Shown: positions 32,581 through 45,904, counted from the first letter of the stretch. The stretch: DNA of 64,000 nt from Mugil cephalus (GCF_022458985.1 NC_061782.1:14339672-14403671), one strand, 5' to 3'. Translations and numbers: made by a program. The notes: generated from the letters alone by a model not told the origin.

Positions 32581-33489
32581 TGGGTGGAGGTTTGTCCCTC
32601 CACCATCAAGAGAATGAAATGGTCTGGAAAGTGCCGGGTCATTAGGTTATTAGGGACTGGGTCCTCTCCTGATCCAGAGACCAAGTATGACAAAGCAGCG
32701 CAGAGGACATCCCATACACCCACTAAAGTGGACCGAGCATTTTCCTTTCCCTCTGTTGAGTCTGCTATTGTCCAGTTGTGTTCTTCTACTGAGGTTTGTC
32801 ACTGGAGAAGCCTGCTCTGGTTCACTGTGGAATGACATAACATGACAATTTGTGTTTTGTTTAAATAAGAAAGTGGTATTGGATTGAGGCTGTGACCCCA
32901 CCTGGAACACTTTGAATTGTACATTTAATGACTTATTGGTTTTGGATGAGTAGATTATTGTTTATCAGCTTAAGCTCCCGACAAAGAACACCTTTTTTTT
33001 TTTTTTTCTTCAAACTGCAGATAAATCCGCCAAAGTAATCTAAGATTGTTCCTGTCTTTGAGGGTTTAGAAATGGTCATGTTTTGCTCCAAGTTAATTCT
33101 TAATCGCCGTGTTTTCATCTTCAGGCAGGACAGTAATGACCAATTCTGAGTGACTGACCATGGGAACGGGCACAGTTTAAATCCCCTTCATCCCCGTCTG
33201 TGTTTGTGCTTGATTCCAAAACTCTGCGCACACACACACAGACACACACACATAGGGTTACAGAGTTGAGCCTGCTTTATGGTGTAGCCACCCTTTGATT
33301 CGCCGCTCAATGAAACTTGTGACTGTTTTAATTAAGGGGAAAGTACACTGACAGTGTTGCACACGGAAATCCGCCGCCATGCACATAAAGGGCGCTAATG
33401 CTTTTCTTCCTGTCGACGCAAGGCTGGCCCCCTTTTGTCAAGACTGACCATTCACTTCTTATTCATTTTCTTTTTTCCTCTTTCTTCAG

Positions 33490-33560
33490 TTCTCAAGTGT
33501 GGCATCGCATGAGGTCTGTTGCTAATGACAGGAACAAAAACATATTCAAGGCCCAGCCAG
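33490..33560 (+). other. Orphan exon-like segment
   Basis: A strong acceptor (CCTCTTTCTTCAG) and donor (CAG|GTGAGA) bracket 71 bases. One frame is open throughout (SQVWHRMRSVANDRNKNIFK plus AQP). I do not recognise the peptide. It could be an exon of a noncoding RNA, of an unrecognised gene, or a chance pair of splice sites. Confidence 0.25.
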
Positions 33561-36500
33561 GTGAGAGACCTTCATGTGACGAGTCAGGACTGATGTTAAA
33601 ACGCATTTCTTCTTTTTGTTTTGTGTTCAGGCAGGGACAGGGCTGCCACAGGGGATTCTTTACGGCAACCAAAATGAACAGAAGACAATGTTTCACCTTA
33701 TTCTGTTGTTTGGTATGCTTCAGGGCGACGGCATCCCCCACTCTCTTATGAGATAAAACTGTAAACCTATTCTCTTTGTGTCTAATATTATACCTCTTAA
33801 GGAGAACTTGAAACCCTCATGACTTTTGATCAGGATTAATGTTGCAGGCCCCTTTGGCTAGCCTTTTTGAGTGAGGTAATGGAAAAAGAATTGTAGTCTG
33901 TGGTCATCAACTAGCACCCAAAGCAGCTGACAGCTGTCTGTGGGTTCCCATGTTAGTCACACAGGTACAGTTCTCTGTCGTCGCGGTATTTTGACAGATG
34001 TTTCACAGAGGTTTGTGTATGCTGGTGTGTGACAAGTCCTCTCTTCCTCTGGGGATCGATGTCTGTCCTGTTCTCTCGCTGATCTGATGTTTATCTGCTG
34101 GTGATCAATCACACTGCTGACAGCATGAGGGTTAGTGTTACCAGCCCCACTGCCTCTGAGTGGGCGTTTATATATTGAATACAAAGGACAGGTAACAACC
34201 AGAAGGAGTTGCGGTACAGATGTTAATTAAATATATGCCAGTATGTGCACGAATGTTGCAGAAACCTGTATGCAAATTTGCTGCAAACAAGATATCTTTA
34301 TTACTTTGAATGAGTGAACCATTTGCAATAGATTTTAATGTATTTTAACATTAAACATAAGTTTCTCATAAAGCTCTAATATAGGATTCTGTCACAGCAA
34401 GAAACATTTTAAAAGTCTATAAATCATGTTTCTGGTACTCCAGCACAAAATAAAGGCCCTACAGTATAAATGGCGTCCCTACACTTAAAATAAATGATTG
34501 ATGACGACTCCCTACTCACAGCAAATGGGCCCAAGTCAGGATTCTTGTTCCTAATGCAGGTGTCAGTAATCCTCCTTTGCCTCTTCAAATGATCTTTTTC
34601 GCCCGAGGAGATGCTTGACCAGATTCCTCCCTTACTGCGTGGAAACGGTGTAATCTCTCAATTCTTGACACAGCAAATAAACAGAGCACAGAAAGGGAGC
34701 CTTGCAACTTTATCTCTCACTTCCTTCTACATTGTCTTGTTGACAAGTTTCAGGGGAACCTCACCGGGGAGAGAAAAGAGGAGACATGTTTCTTGGGTAA
34801 CAAGCCCAAAGGGGCTGTGGCCAGGGATTGAAGGTTAAGTGCATGTACTAATACTCACAAAAAGGAACTTAACACCTGAATATAATGACATTGCATACAC
34901 TTCCTCTTGACCTTCCATTTGGTCGCCATCTCCTTCTTAAAAGAGCCAAGCTGCCACGTTATCCTATTACACAATATGGAAAGACAAACGGGAAGATCCG
35001 TTGTGTCCATGATGTCACTCACATTACTGTAGCTACATTGCCTAATTGGAGGTTAATGTCTTTTAACCTCTCTCATAAATTATTCCTTGCAATGTCTGAA
35101 CCCCCCCTACAGTTGTCCACCCCTAATTGGACAGGAGGACACCTTTTTTTTTTTTCTCATACAATAATTGTTCCATGGCTTCGAACTTTGAGCTGTGGAC
35201 CTTTTCTACTATGGGACGGTCCCGATGGCTGTGCACTGCATCAGTACTCGCGTGAGATCTCAGACAGCGCATGTATTGTCTTAACAGCAGCAAATTGGAA
35301 ACTTGTCAGACCCCTACAGTCCCTAGAAATTCAGCTTTAAGTGTCAAATGCCGGACAGGAACAATATGCGACTTTGTGAGACTCACAAATCATGTCCACC
35401 TCAAATGTTATTAATTTACTGGTAATATTAACACAAAGATTCAGTTTTGTGTGCATAGCACTGACGTCACCAACTCATTCTCCTGCAGCCCAACTGAAAT
35501 TTTTTTTTTTTTTTAAAAATGGTGCCTTATGTGACATGGTTTTAGGTCTTTTTTTTCAGACCCACAACACACTCTGTATGTATTGGATCATTAGAGAATC
35601 CAAGGCCTCTTGACTTCACAAAAGCCCTCAAGGACGTTGACTATAGTCTTAAGTCTTATTTCCACAGCTCATTTCGGGATAATTTGTGTGTTTTTATGAA
35701 ATTAAATGTGTTGTTTAAATGCTTATATGTCATCAGCAGGAAGTATTTGGAAGTTTCTTTGACTGTATGTCACTGATATGCCATTATCTGGCACAGCATT
35801 CAGAGAAAAAGTCATTTTGTGGGTGCTTGTGGGTGCTGATATGTTAGAGCCAGCGATTTCCTTGAAGACTGTTTTAAAATGTCTGAGTCATCCTGCACTT
35901 GGAGGCGTTTAGTAATTTTGTGTCCAGTAAAGCACTTTCTCTGTTTTCCCGGCTCTCCCTCCTCCTGCATCTGTTCTGAAACCTGCAGCACGCCCAGCTC
36001 TGGGCTCGAATGTGCACGAGTGGTGTCTGCTCAGTTCAGAGCAGCTGATAAGGCAAAGTAGTCAGGTTTGACTGGGAAGGTTTGACTTCCTCAACTCTGT
36101 TTTTCAGAGAAATTAATATTGTTTAATCTTGAAACATAGAATAGTCAGTTTACATTTTTTTTGTTTTGGTTGTTGCACAAGTTTCGGTGTACTATTGTTA
36201 CTGGGAGTGTATGCACAGTAGTTTGGTTATTTTTTGTCCAGAGGGACAAATTATAACTGGAACTGTACTTTCAGTCAGAACTTATGAGGCGTAATGCAGG
36301 CAAACTGAATAAGAGAGAGATCACTGAAGATCAGACGCTACATCACCAGCTCAAATTGGACAGACTCTGGATTCTGGTCAGCTTCTGGTCTGGCCCTCAG
36401 TGTACTTCATATATTGGGGTGATTGTTGGTTAACTGTCATACAGTTAATTTTGATTATTATTAACAATTTGCCTTCATATGTTGATTTTTTTCACCAAAT

Positions 36501-36739
36501 CTGATGACTGTATTCCTTTGGCACCATATTAGAAATTAAGTATCTTGAGACCTGCTGGTACTAATTCTGTCAGGAAACATTAAAAAAATTAAATAAATAA
36601 AGGTGGGGGTGGTTAATAAGATGAGGTCCTTATAAAAATGCCTGTCCTCAAATGGTGCAAAACAAAGTGAAAGTAATGATGGAAATGTGACATTGTTTCA
36701 TCCTCTATTCGCTATGTCTGTGTGCAAGTGAACTGAAAT

Positions 36740-36870
36740 GATTCTAACAATGACACAAAAGGATCACAGTCAGCTCGGATAACTGCAAATATCAGGCCAT
36801 TAGGTGTAATGATCTAATAATTGTGACAGGCCTTTGTGTCTCCACTGAAACATTCCCTCCTTTCAAACAT
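36740..36870. promoter_or_regulatory. Candidate conserved noncoding element
   Basis: Balanced, non-repetitive sequence including GCCATTAGGTGTAATGATCT and TAATAATTGTGACAGG, which offer homeodomain and TALE-type (TGACAG) motifs. Inferred from motif content only. Confidence 0.25.
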
Positions 36871-37234
36871 ATAGAAAATAATTTAATAAGGTAGTTTGGT
36901 CTCATTTTAAATGTGGCACCATACTGTAACTCATTTTGTGAATAATTTCCTAACTTGCAATTGTATTACGGAAAGATTCTCGTGTAATTTAAAAAGGTTT
37001 TAAAATGTGTTTTCTTCCTCGCGAACATGCCATTAACAGGAAGAATAGGCTTCCGATTTTTACAATTACTCTGTGTTAATTGTATTTTTATACTGAAAAG
37101 AGATTATTTCAGGATTAGCACAAACTGCATTATTTTGTCTATTATATTCCTCAGTTATTTTAATAATGAGAGATGTTCGTAATGCAATTTAATTTCTAGA
37201 TAAGCATGAATACACTTAATCACATTTATTATTT

Positions 37235-37255
37235 AAAAAAAAAAAAAAAAAAAAA
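37235..37255. repeat. Poly-A tract
   Basis: 21 consecutive A residues. Confidence 0.95.
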
Positions 37256-37439
37256 GAAGCGACAAAGAGACATAAAACATCATTCTGATCCTCACTGGGC
37301 ATTATTGGTTGTGCATAATCCAGCTGAACACAGAAGTAATGGATATTAACCTTTGTACTAGTGTATTTCCTCCAGAGGGTTTGTAAAAGCATATTCATCA
37401 TGGTGTTGACTGAAATACAAATTTAGCTGTGAAAAGAGG

Positions 37440-37700
37440 TGTGTAACGAGCCGGAGGAGAATTTGGTCTTTTTATGTACAACCTGTAAACAAGATTGTTT
37501 ATTGCTGCTGCCAAGCAAACAGATTGGAATTCAATAGTCAAAGCATAAAGCAGAGAGACAACAGATCCCGAGGCCCAGGATCGGCCTCACTAATGAGATT
37601 AGACCTGCCGTGCACACGCACCAAACACCTGATTGTGAGCTGACAGAGAAAGCAGAGAAATTTCATTCAAAGAGACAATAATGCTTCATTGTAACAAAAT
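37440..37700. promoter_or_regulatory. Candidate enhancer with paired-type homeodomain dimer site
   Basis: TAATGAGATTA (37591-37601) is a palindromic P3-type paired-homeodomain site (TAAT, three bases, ATTA). SOX/FOX-like GTAAACAAGATTGTTTATTG lies near 37485-37505. The sequence is non-repetitive. Confidence 0.35.
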
Positions 37701-40700
37701 GAAATGTAGTGGGTATTTTCAGTTCTGGTTTATATTTCTGAGGGGAAAATGTTCCTTTCTCCTTCCACCCCTAAGGGGCAGCAGAGACCTGCATTAACTC
37801 GAGGCTGCTCATCCTTGAGCAATGACTGTCAAGTGGGACCCTCTCGTTTCTATGACCAAGAATACAACAGAAGGGAACAAAGGACCAAAGTTCAACAGCT
37901 ACAAAAAAATCTAAGTAAGTATTACTTGTCCTAGTGCCTTAGACATGCTCTTTTGTATTTCTTTTATCTGTCTGCTTTTACTAAACTTTTCAGGAAGAAC
38001 AAGAAAGGTAAGTTTTACTGGAAAACAAGTCCTCTTTCTCTGTCATTCACACTGATACACAGCCAGGCTTCATTCGCGGAGCTCGTTTTCCGTCTTTCAG
38101 CGAACAGGTTGATACGGTGAGACATAGCTGCTGGGTGGGCTCCTCCGCAGGAGTGGAGGGCCCCCCATTCAAGGCTATCGAGTGAATTGTCAGGGGGAGG
38201 AAAAAGAAAAAAAAAAATGAAAAATTAAATGAGCCAAAAGTTTGGCGATAAGTGAAGAACGAGGTTGGGGCAGTTCCCTGGGTCATGCTGTGGGATGCGA
38301 CTAAAGATTAATAAAGAGAGCAGGTCTGTGAAGGGAGAGGGTGACGGTGAGGTTAGACGGAGGGCCAGACAGCGCTAGATGAAAGTGGGAACTCTCTCCC
38401 ACAGCTGTCAGCAGTTTTTAATGTGAACTTTGCTATTGATTGGCAGAGCTGACCAGATTCTGCCACCAAACTTTTCGAGTTTGGCGGCTTCCCATTTCTC
38501 ATTCATGTGTGGGATGCATTGGATGGTTAGTATGAGGAGTCCGGTATCAGGTTCGTCATCTTGAGACTCATTGTGAGTCTCCTTACCAAAATATATTGTG
38601 TCATCATGCTTCAATTTTGTTGATTGAGCCTTGCGCTGGATGAAAGAAATGGGTTGTTTCATTTTTGTAGCCGTGAAATGGGAATTTACTGTAATGTAAG
38701 ACTCCGAATGGGCTCCAAAGAGCAAGCATGAGAGAGTGTTCACTTAACCTATTTTCCCCCTACTGCAAGTGTGTGAAATCAGCATCTATATTTATCTCGG
38801 ATACAAGTGAGGTTCCATGTAGAATACAGTAATCTTTAGCCTTTACACAACACTGTAATTGAATCAAGCCATGATCTTTCATCCCTGTAGTTATTTTAAG
38901 ACATGAATGACACAACAAAAATTGAAATGCACCCGCCCCCCCCTCTCCCCACTTTTCCCATTTCAACAAAAGGTCAGAAATTCAATCACCACCGCTGCTA
39001 TTGCTATAATAATATATGTATGGGAAACAGCCACAGTTACTGACCGCCAAATTCTTTGGCTGCCTGTGGTCATTTTGTCTTGCCTAAGAACAGAGGCGTT
39101 TCTCACTGGAGTTATTCATTAATCCCAGCGGGCCGAGGCTACGAGCGTACGACACCAACAGATCCTTTCATTCTTAGCTCTGTCAGTAATGGTGTTTTGT
39201 TCATTTAAATTTCCTTGTTAGCGCTGAATGTGCAGATTCTGAGACATTAGTTCCACCCAGACATTCGTATTACATTGAACCTTTAATGTCCTGTATTTCC
39301 AAAAAATGAAGAAACCAAAATGTTAAAAATTAATAAAATGTTATTTTATGAATTCTTGAGATTATTTCTGGAGAGAGAGGCACCGATACAAAGCTCAAAT
39401 TCAACTATTATCTTCAGTATTTCCCCATGAATTTACATTCCAGGTATACTGTTGTTATGACCTTGGTGGTGTATGTTTAGTTCCTCGTGGCAAAACGCAA
39501 AAACAATAGCAGTTCCTGTCTTTGTCTCAGGAAGCAATACAATTTTGCCGCCTGTACTGTACATCAGACAAATTGTTGAGGAACTGCAAAAACACACAGA
39601 TGATCAAAAGTTTCATGGTGTGCTTCCCCAACACTGACGTTAACCAGTTTTCAGCGGTGACATTGTTTCATGTTAAAGAATGCAGCCAGTGACTATCGAG
39701 CTAAGTCAGGGGAAGGGCGAGATAGGAACACAAGGAATGACAAAATGTGAACGGCATGAGACCGAACGCTGGAGCTCCAGAGGAAACGTGGATTGGGAGA
39801 ATGAGGTGAAGGAGGTAAATGGAGGAAGTGGCTTTCTGCTGAACGCCTCATTAATGCACCGTCACAGCCTTCATTAGGCCCCAAGAATAACGTGCATGAA
39901 AATAAACCTGAAAGAAAGAGATGTAAAAAAATAAAATAAATAAATATTTATTTAAAAAAAGAAGAAGAAGTCAACAGATTAGACAAACTGAACAACTGGT
40001 GGCAGTGAATTAGGCTCAGGCACTATTGTGAATACTTTAAGTGAATATGGAAAGAACTGTGATAGAAAAGAGAGAAGCTATTCAAATAATGTGGAAAATA
40101 TTCTGTCGGCAGAAATTAGTAACAGAATGATCTTTGTAGTGTATAATTTCTTTTTATAAAAAAAAATGCTTTCAAAATTGTTTTCTTTAAATAGAAAATG
40201 ACCATTGCAAATAGACTCATTTTCCTGTCGCAAAGAAGAAACAAATGTTCCCCTTTTTTTATTATTATTTATTATTATTTATTTATTTTTTGCTGTTTCT
40301 TGCATCAGGCATTTTTAAACCCTTGCATCTATTACCTTTCACCGGGTAAATACCTAATGCTGGAAACATTTGTCAATGTATGCAGCTGGCTGAACAGAAT
40401 AGATTATTAGGAGGTGAGGGGGGAAAAAAAACACACACAGCTTCTCCAAACAGTGCAAGCCTTTGCCATACGAAGTGTGTTTCAGACATAAAGAAGCTGC
40501 AGAGATGGCAGCTTTGTTGACTTAAATTGTAAGTCATATTCACTAATAACAATACTAAACATTCAATTATGTGGATAAATTAGTCAGGACGGAGTAATTA
40601 TTCACATGCAGAAAACACACAGACGTTACAGAAAGTGGACAATAAACAGCAAAGAGTAAACACATCCTGCATTGTAGCCACTGGACCAGTAGCTATTGTG

Positions 40701-40996
40701 TTGCGTCTGTTTTTGTGTGTAAATGTTTGTTTGCGTGTACAAGGTGCAAAGGCTGAGTTGTTGTGTTAGGAATTTAAGTGGTTTTGTATTGGTGTGTTTA
40801 CATCAAGCCTCATTAGAGATTTATAGCTGACGCAGTGCAGCTCATTCATTCAGAATACCGGGGTCAACTCTGTAGAAAGGGATAAGAGACACTCGGTGTT
40901 AATTACTGACGTAGAATACAAGAATACGAATTACTGAGCCAACAGGCTAAAAGGGAATTTTAGTGGTGGGATGTGCAATGATTGTTGCATATTTTG

Positions 40997-41015
40997 TTTT
41001 TTTTTTTTTTTTTTT
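40997..41015. repeat. Poly-T tract
   Basis: 19 consecutive T residues at the edge of a CpG-rich patch. Confidence 0.9.
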
Positions 41016-41089
41016 GTACATATTTAAAATGGGTCTCTCATCTTAGATAGCAATATAATAAATACAAAAAACATTTACAGGTTATATGT

Positions 41090-41520
41090 AGCTCAATTGC
41101 ATTTGACGCCTAACTAAAATATAGAAAAAGCAGACGCAAACGTATCTTTTGTCACGTTCTACACAAACGAGAGCCGAACGCGAGGCAGGGATAGTCTCTT
41201 TTGGGCGCATCGTTTTAAAGCATCTGAAATATTCACAACGGCTCAGCCGCCGGCGATGGTCCTCTATGGAAACGCAACTGCTACAATGAGCCAGGCAGTA
41301 GTAAAGAAAAACTCTAAACATCAATAGTGTACTGGCCTCCTGTTGGGTCCTGTGGCCAGTGTTGTGCAAACAGCAGAAAGTTGCGGCGTGTGAAGGGTAA
41401 TGGGACATCCAACGCCAGGGGACAGCAGGCGGCAGAGTCACACACCGCTGCCGAAAGAAAGATGAAGTAATCTCAGGAAACAAGTAGACACACTCCACTT
41501 CGAATTTCGCCCCAAACAAG
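41090..41520. other. CpG-rich patch of unknown nature
   Basis: About 20 CpG dinucleotides in roughly 430 bases, far above the surrounding sequence. It includes a 145-codon minus-strand open frame (41519-41082) rich in Cys and Arg with no recognisable domain. It could be a promoter of an unseen transcript or an old insertion next to the T-tract. Confidence 0.35.
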
Positions 41521-42229
41521 ATTAAAGTGACATTATTCTATGAGAGTGTGGCAAGAGTATTAATCTTACACATAGAGGCAGAGGCTAGACAAACAGAGGC
41601 TGGCTGCAACAGTATGGAAGCACATTCTTTATTTTGTCAGTGTGGGGTGAGGCTCAGAAGTGGCCGCGAGAGCACCATCATCTCTTTTTATAATGCACTG
41701 ATAGGCCATTATCTTTTGTGTGTTTTGATAGCACCTCTTGTGTGTAAATGTTACATAATGTATGTTGACGTGGAGTTTTACTAATGTCACATGTTTAATT
41801 TAGTATTGTGGTTGATGGAGGGCATGGTTTAGAGTTATACTGACGGACGATGGTTGATAATGATATAAACTGACTGTGTATAAACTAAAAGTAGTTTCCA
41901 TGTTGCTGATGTCTTAACTTTCAACTCAGGAAATTCAGAAAAAAAACAAGAACCGATAACACTTGAATGGATCCGTTTAAAACAAAGTGCCTCATGTTAT
42001 TGTTCAGGCCGTCGCTTTATTTCTGCACTCAAACAATCAAATGCGTTTCCGCTCTCATTAATGTATGTAAGTACAGTAGCTGTGTGTACAAGTTAGCTTG
42101 GCCCCAAACCAAAGACTCTCCACCCAAGCCATTTCGGAATTCATCAGTCTCAAATCCACTAAATGAGCGTTACATTGAGGTTTTGTTTAGAACCTGTTGC
42201 ATAAATAAGTCGGTCCCTAAAACCCCACT

Positions 42230-42490
42230 GAGAAAGACAGAGCTTTAATGAGTGGGGTTTAAGCCCCTCCACCCCTCTACTCCTCAGCCCACAGCTTGGT
42301 CTCCTAATGAGCCATCATCATGCAAAACTGCCAGCTTGATACACATTAATTGGATTTTCACTTTTTCACCAATTAATTGACCAGCATTGTCATGTTGGCC
42401 AGCCTCCGAGGGCTTCTAAGAAAACGGGGAAGCTTCCCCCTTTTTACTCTCCCTGACTCTAATAGCCACTGACTGGAGAGGGGAAACATT
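42230..42490. promoter_or_regulatory. Candidate enhancer with homeodomain inverted repeat
   Basis: ATTAATTGG (42345-42353) and CCAATTAAT (42369-42377) form an exact 9-bp inverted repeat with a 15-base spacer, beside CTCCTAATGAGCCATCATC. The sequence is non-repetitive and motif-dense, and its conservation is unknown. Confidence 0.35.
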
Positions 42491-43599
42491 TTTCTTTTCT
42501 TTTCTTCTCTACTACCGAGATCAGCTATCTCATTATAGGCTTATGACATTTGTTGGAGCCAATCCCTTTGTGGAAAGAAAACAGTTTGTGTGCTGCTCAG
42601 TTGAAGCCTTTACAGTTTGTTAACCTGCCTCTGCCAGTGCCAGGGCCCCTGGGGGAAAAGCCTGATGTGCAGTGACTGACTTAGATTCCCTGCGCCCTAG
42701 AGGACAGACCACAGGGTGAGGGAGAGCAATCCCACGCCACCTTGTTCAACAAGCACCAAAACAAGGAATGAATGCAGCCAAGACATTTCACAATGGTTAT
42801 TTGATGTGTTGACACATCAGTGGTGTTTCGAATTCTGCCAGGGGGATTTTTGCTCACATGAATCCTTGCAGTTCAAATCCAGGTGGGGATGGTGCAGTGC
42901 AACTAAAAATTTTTTTTTTAGTCACCCTGTTGGATTTGATCCAGAAGAAACCAGCCAAGACAAACATGACCTTTAGTTAATGATTTACCCAAAACTGATA
43001 TTTGGAGGGTGGATTCTAGTTACGTTTTTAAGTTTGTGTCATGACTTTGGTTGTTTAAATATTAACATCTTAATGCTGTTTACAGTTGGTCCCCAGGGTG
43101 ATGACAATGATTGCAGAAAGGAAAAATGTCACACTGGCATCCATGGAAACATGAATACGAATTATGTGGACTCATTCGGTGGAAGATCATCACATATGAT
43201 TTTATGTTATTATTTAAGTTATTTTTGCGCATCACATACAGATTTGCGGTCAGACCCAGTCCTAGTTATTGAACAGATGAAAAATGTTGCCATGACGTAG
43301 CCATAAAGTAGACCATCGTACTTCAGTATGACCTGCCTGCACTTTCACTTTGCTGCAGTGAATGGTAATCGGCTGAATCAGAGCAGACCTCACTCAACAG
43401 AATTAGCGTTTGCACTTTTTAGTGTGTCAGCGTGAGCAATAGCTGACTGAAAATGAAAGAGAAGCTTGTTGCAGATGTGAGAAGTTTGATTTGTAGTATA
43501 CATGTAAGGTTGTATTGGTGTATTTTACCTCACACCATAATTCTGTTTTAATGAGTCGAATGTATTACTTTTGTGATTATTCTGTGCCTCAGCAACAAC

Positions 43600-43636
43600 G
43601 AGATAAAATAATCCTTTAATTTATCCCACAGTGGGG
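43600..43636 (-). repeat. LINE-like 3' tail, minus strand
   Basis: Read on the minus strand, 'ccccactgtgggataaatta' then 'aaggattatttta' resembles the 3' tail of fish non-LTR retrotransposons. No coding part is recognisable beyond it. Confidence 0.4.
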
Positions 43637-44159
43637 ACTGCAGGAACATTTAATAGTCCAACATGGGACACGGACCCCAGTCCTCTGTCTGCAGAACGAA
43701 GCAAATGTAAAATCTCTAAATTTGATTTGGTCGCCTGCAAATTTCTAAACGTGCGTACATGTTGTTTCTGCGTGTATTGTGAGTGTTGTTTTTGGAGTAA
43801 TTGGAAATCGGCCTGTTCTGACATTTATGTACGAGGACACGTTGGAGCAGCCTCGGGTCAGCGTAATGTGAACCATTGATTGCCGCGTTTTGTTGATGCA
43901 TCACTTACATAAACAACAGTCACATACAAACATCGCATGCTTAATTTGCCACAAAAGGAGAAAAGATCCTCTGTCGCGAGGAAAGAAAAGAGTTTTGAAG
44001 GAGCGAGTTCAGTGGTGGAAATAATTTATTTGTTATATTGGAAGTAATAAACGAGGCATTATTGTGTGTGAAACACAGGATGGCAACTTTTTGCATCGGT
44101 GGCTTTTAGAGAACAGTGAGTGTTATTGATGTTTTACTTCATTTTGACAATTATTTAAT

Positions 44160-44860
44160 GTAATAGCTGTCTAAATGGGCCCCGTTTGATGCCTGAGCCA
44201 TTCATTCAACGTGTGTACAAAAACAATAGCTACAGCAGCTCTCTGGGGTCAATGAAAAGACACTCTGTCAGCTACTCTTTTTAAAATGTTCAGAGCCGCT
44301 CCTGTAGCCGAGAATATTCCATTCCCCTCAATCAATATCCCTCCAGTCAGGGAAGGTTGAAGGTTAGAGGTCAAACCTTTACGAAAACCTGTGATTGGAT
44401 AATCAAGGGCAATAGCCCTAATTAATCGATTAAGTGTTAGGAGGAGGAGCGGTTTGTAACATATAATGTGTTGGTTTCCATAAGCATGAAGGATTCCATT
44501 ATTTATGTAAGAGTGTCCATTACGGCACATTGGGTAGAAGAAATAGGCGTTTTTATGCCGTCAACATTTAATCAAGCAGAACTTCATTAATCCCCATAAT
44601 TAATTGAGCAGGCTTTGCTATGTTCCTTTTGCTACCTTTACTTTCTGGTCGGACGGACATGTTTCACCATTATTGTTGTCCCATCCCTCCAAGGGTTGTG
44701 AGTTAATCTGCATGACCCAGCACCTGTCACATACTAATAAACACAGAACTAATTGACTTTGTTGCCCCACTTATCAGCTGCCTCGCCAGTCAAAGCAGCC
44801 TCTGAGATTTTAGTTTGTTTACAGCACGACTTCCAGGTGTGTCTCATTAACCAAGAAAGA
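44160..44860. promoter_or_regulatory. Candidate conserved noncoding element, homeodomain-rich
   Basis: Dense TAAT-type motifs (CTAATTAATCGATTAAG near 44418, CATAATTAATTGAG near 44596), a small hairpin AGGGC-AATA-GCCCT (44406-44419), GATTGGATAATC and CTTATCAGCTG. There are no simple repeats for 700 bases. It is one of the best regulatory candidates in the window. Confidence 0.4.
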
Positions 44861-45756
44861 TAATATATTAGGTGTTTATTACAGCAGGAAAATAAGGTAA
44901 AAAGGAGTTTAAATATTACTGACCTTTTTATGAGGACAGGGCAAAAACAAAGATGCTGGTTCCTGCAATTCGGTGAATGAATTTATAGAAGTGTTGCGCT
45001 TTACAGCTGCTTAGTTATGTTGTTTATTGTGTCATGCACAGTCAAATCGGTGTCATAATAGGGACTTATAAGACACTAAATGTAGTATTGCAATGAGATG
45101 TGTCATCTTAAAAAAAACACACACAAAAAGATTAAACAGAAAACAGAACTATTCATTGTGAAGGCCCCCACCGCAGATTAACATCAGAAATTAAGCGTAC
45201 AGGAGTTTTTGTCACTCTTTTATGCAAATCGGGATACCGATCAATGTTTAGCTGATAGTAAAATATGTTCAATGAACAAAAATGAGGCCGTATTAAGGCG
45301 CTTAGATGGCCATAGAACAGGAAAGAATTTAAATGACTTTCTTTTTCTGCTTTTTTTTTGGTTTTTTTTTGGCGACTCCTTAAATTTTCATGTGAACCTT
45401 AGTTTATCACAATGCACAGGCAAGGTACTGCTGGGCTATAAACTATGCCTCCGTTTAAGATTTCTGGTTTATCAAGTGATGTTTAAATTTGCTTTAAAGG
45501 CATTACCATATTTAAGTTTCAGTACCTTGCCTCTCGCCCGATGACGGCTGAGATAGCCCACCAGCCCCTCTGTGACCCGGTTATAGAAGATGACAATGAG
45601 AGAAGTTATGTACCATCAAAGGGTCCAGAATAGTAATTGATTAGTAGTTCAGATTGCGCTTGTACAGCAGTATAATAATGGAACTCAATATTACAAAAAA
45701 AAACAAACACTTCAAATATATTTTTTATTTAAAAATATGAAATAAAACCACATTCT

Positions 45757-45904
45757 GTGAGTGCTCAGTGGTAAGCGTGCTCAAACTGTAGAGATGGTGG
45801 CCTCCTCTATCGGAGGCCTGGATGCCTCTCATGAAAACTGTGTGTGAAGTGTCCTACTTATCCAGCAACTCTGTAGCCAGAGAATGCGCCGGCTATATAG
45901 AGAG
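45757..45904 (+). repeat. tRNA-derived SINE remnant
   Basis: GTGCTCAGTGGTAAGCGTGC (45761-45780) is a good match to a pol III A box. About 45 bases on, GGCCTGGATGCCTCTC stands where a B box would be. The rest ('ccagcaactctgtagccaga') is familiar from dispersed fish SINE-like copies. The B box is degenerate and the copy is probably inactive. Confidence 0.5.
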
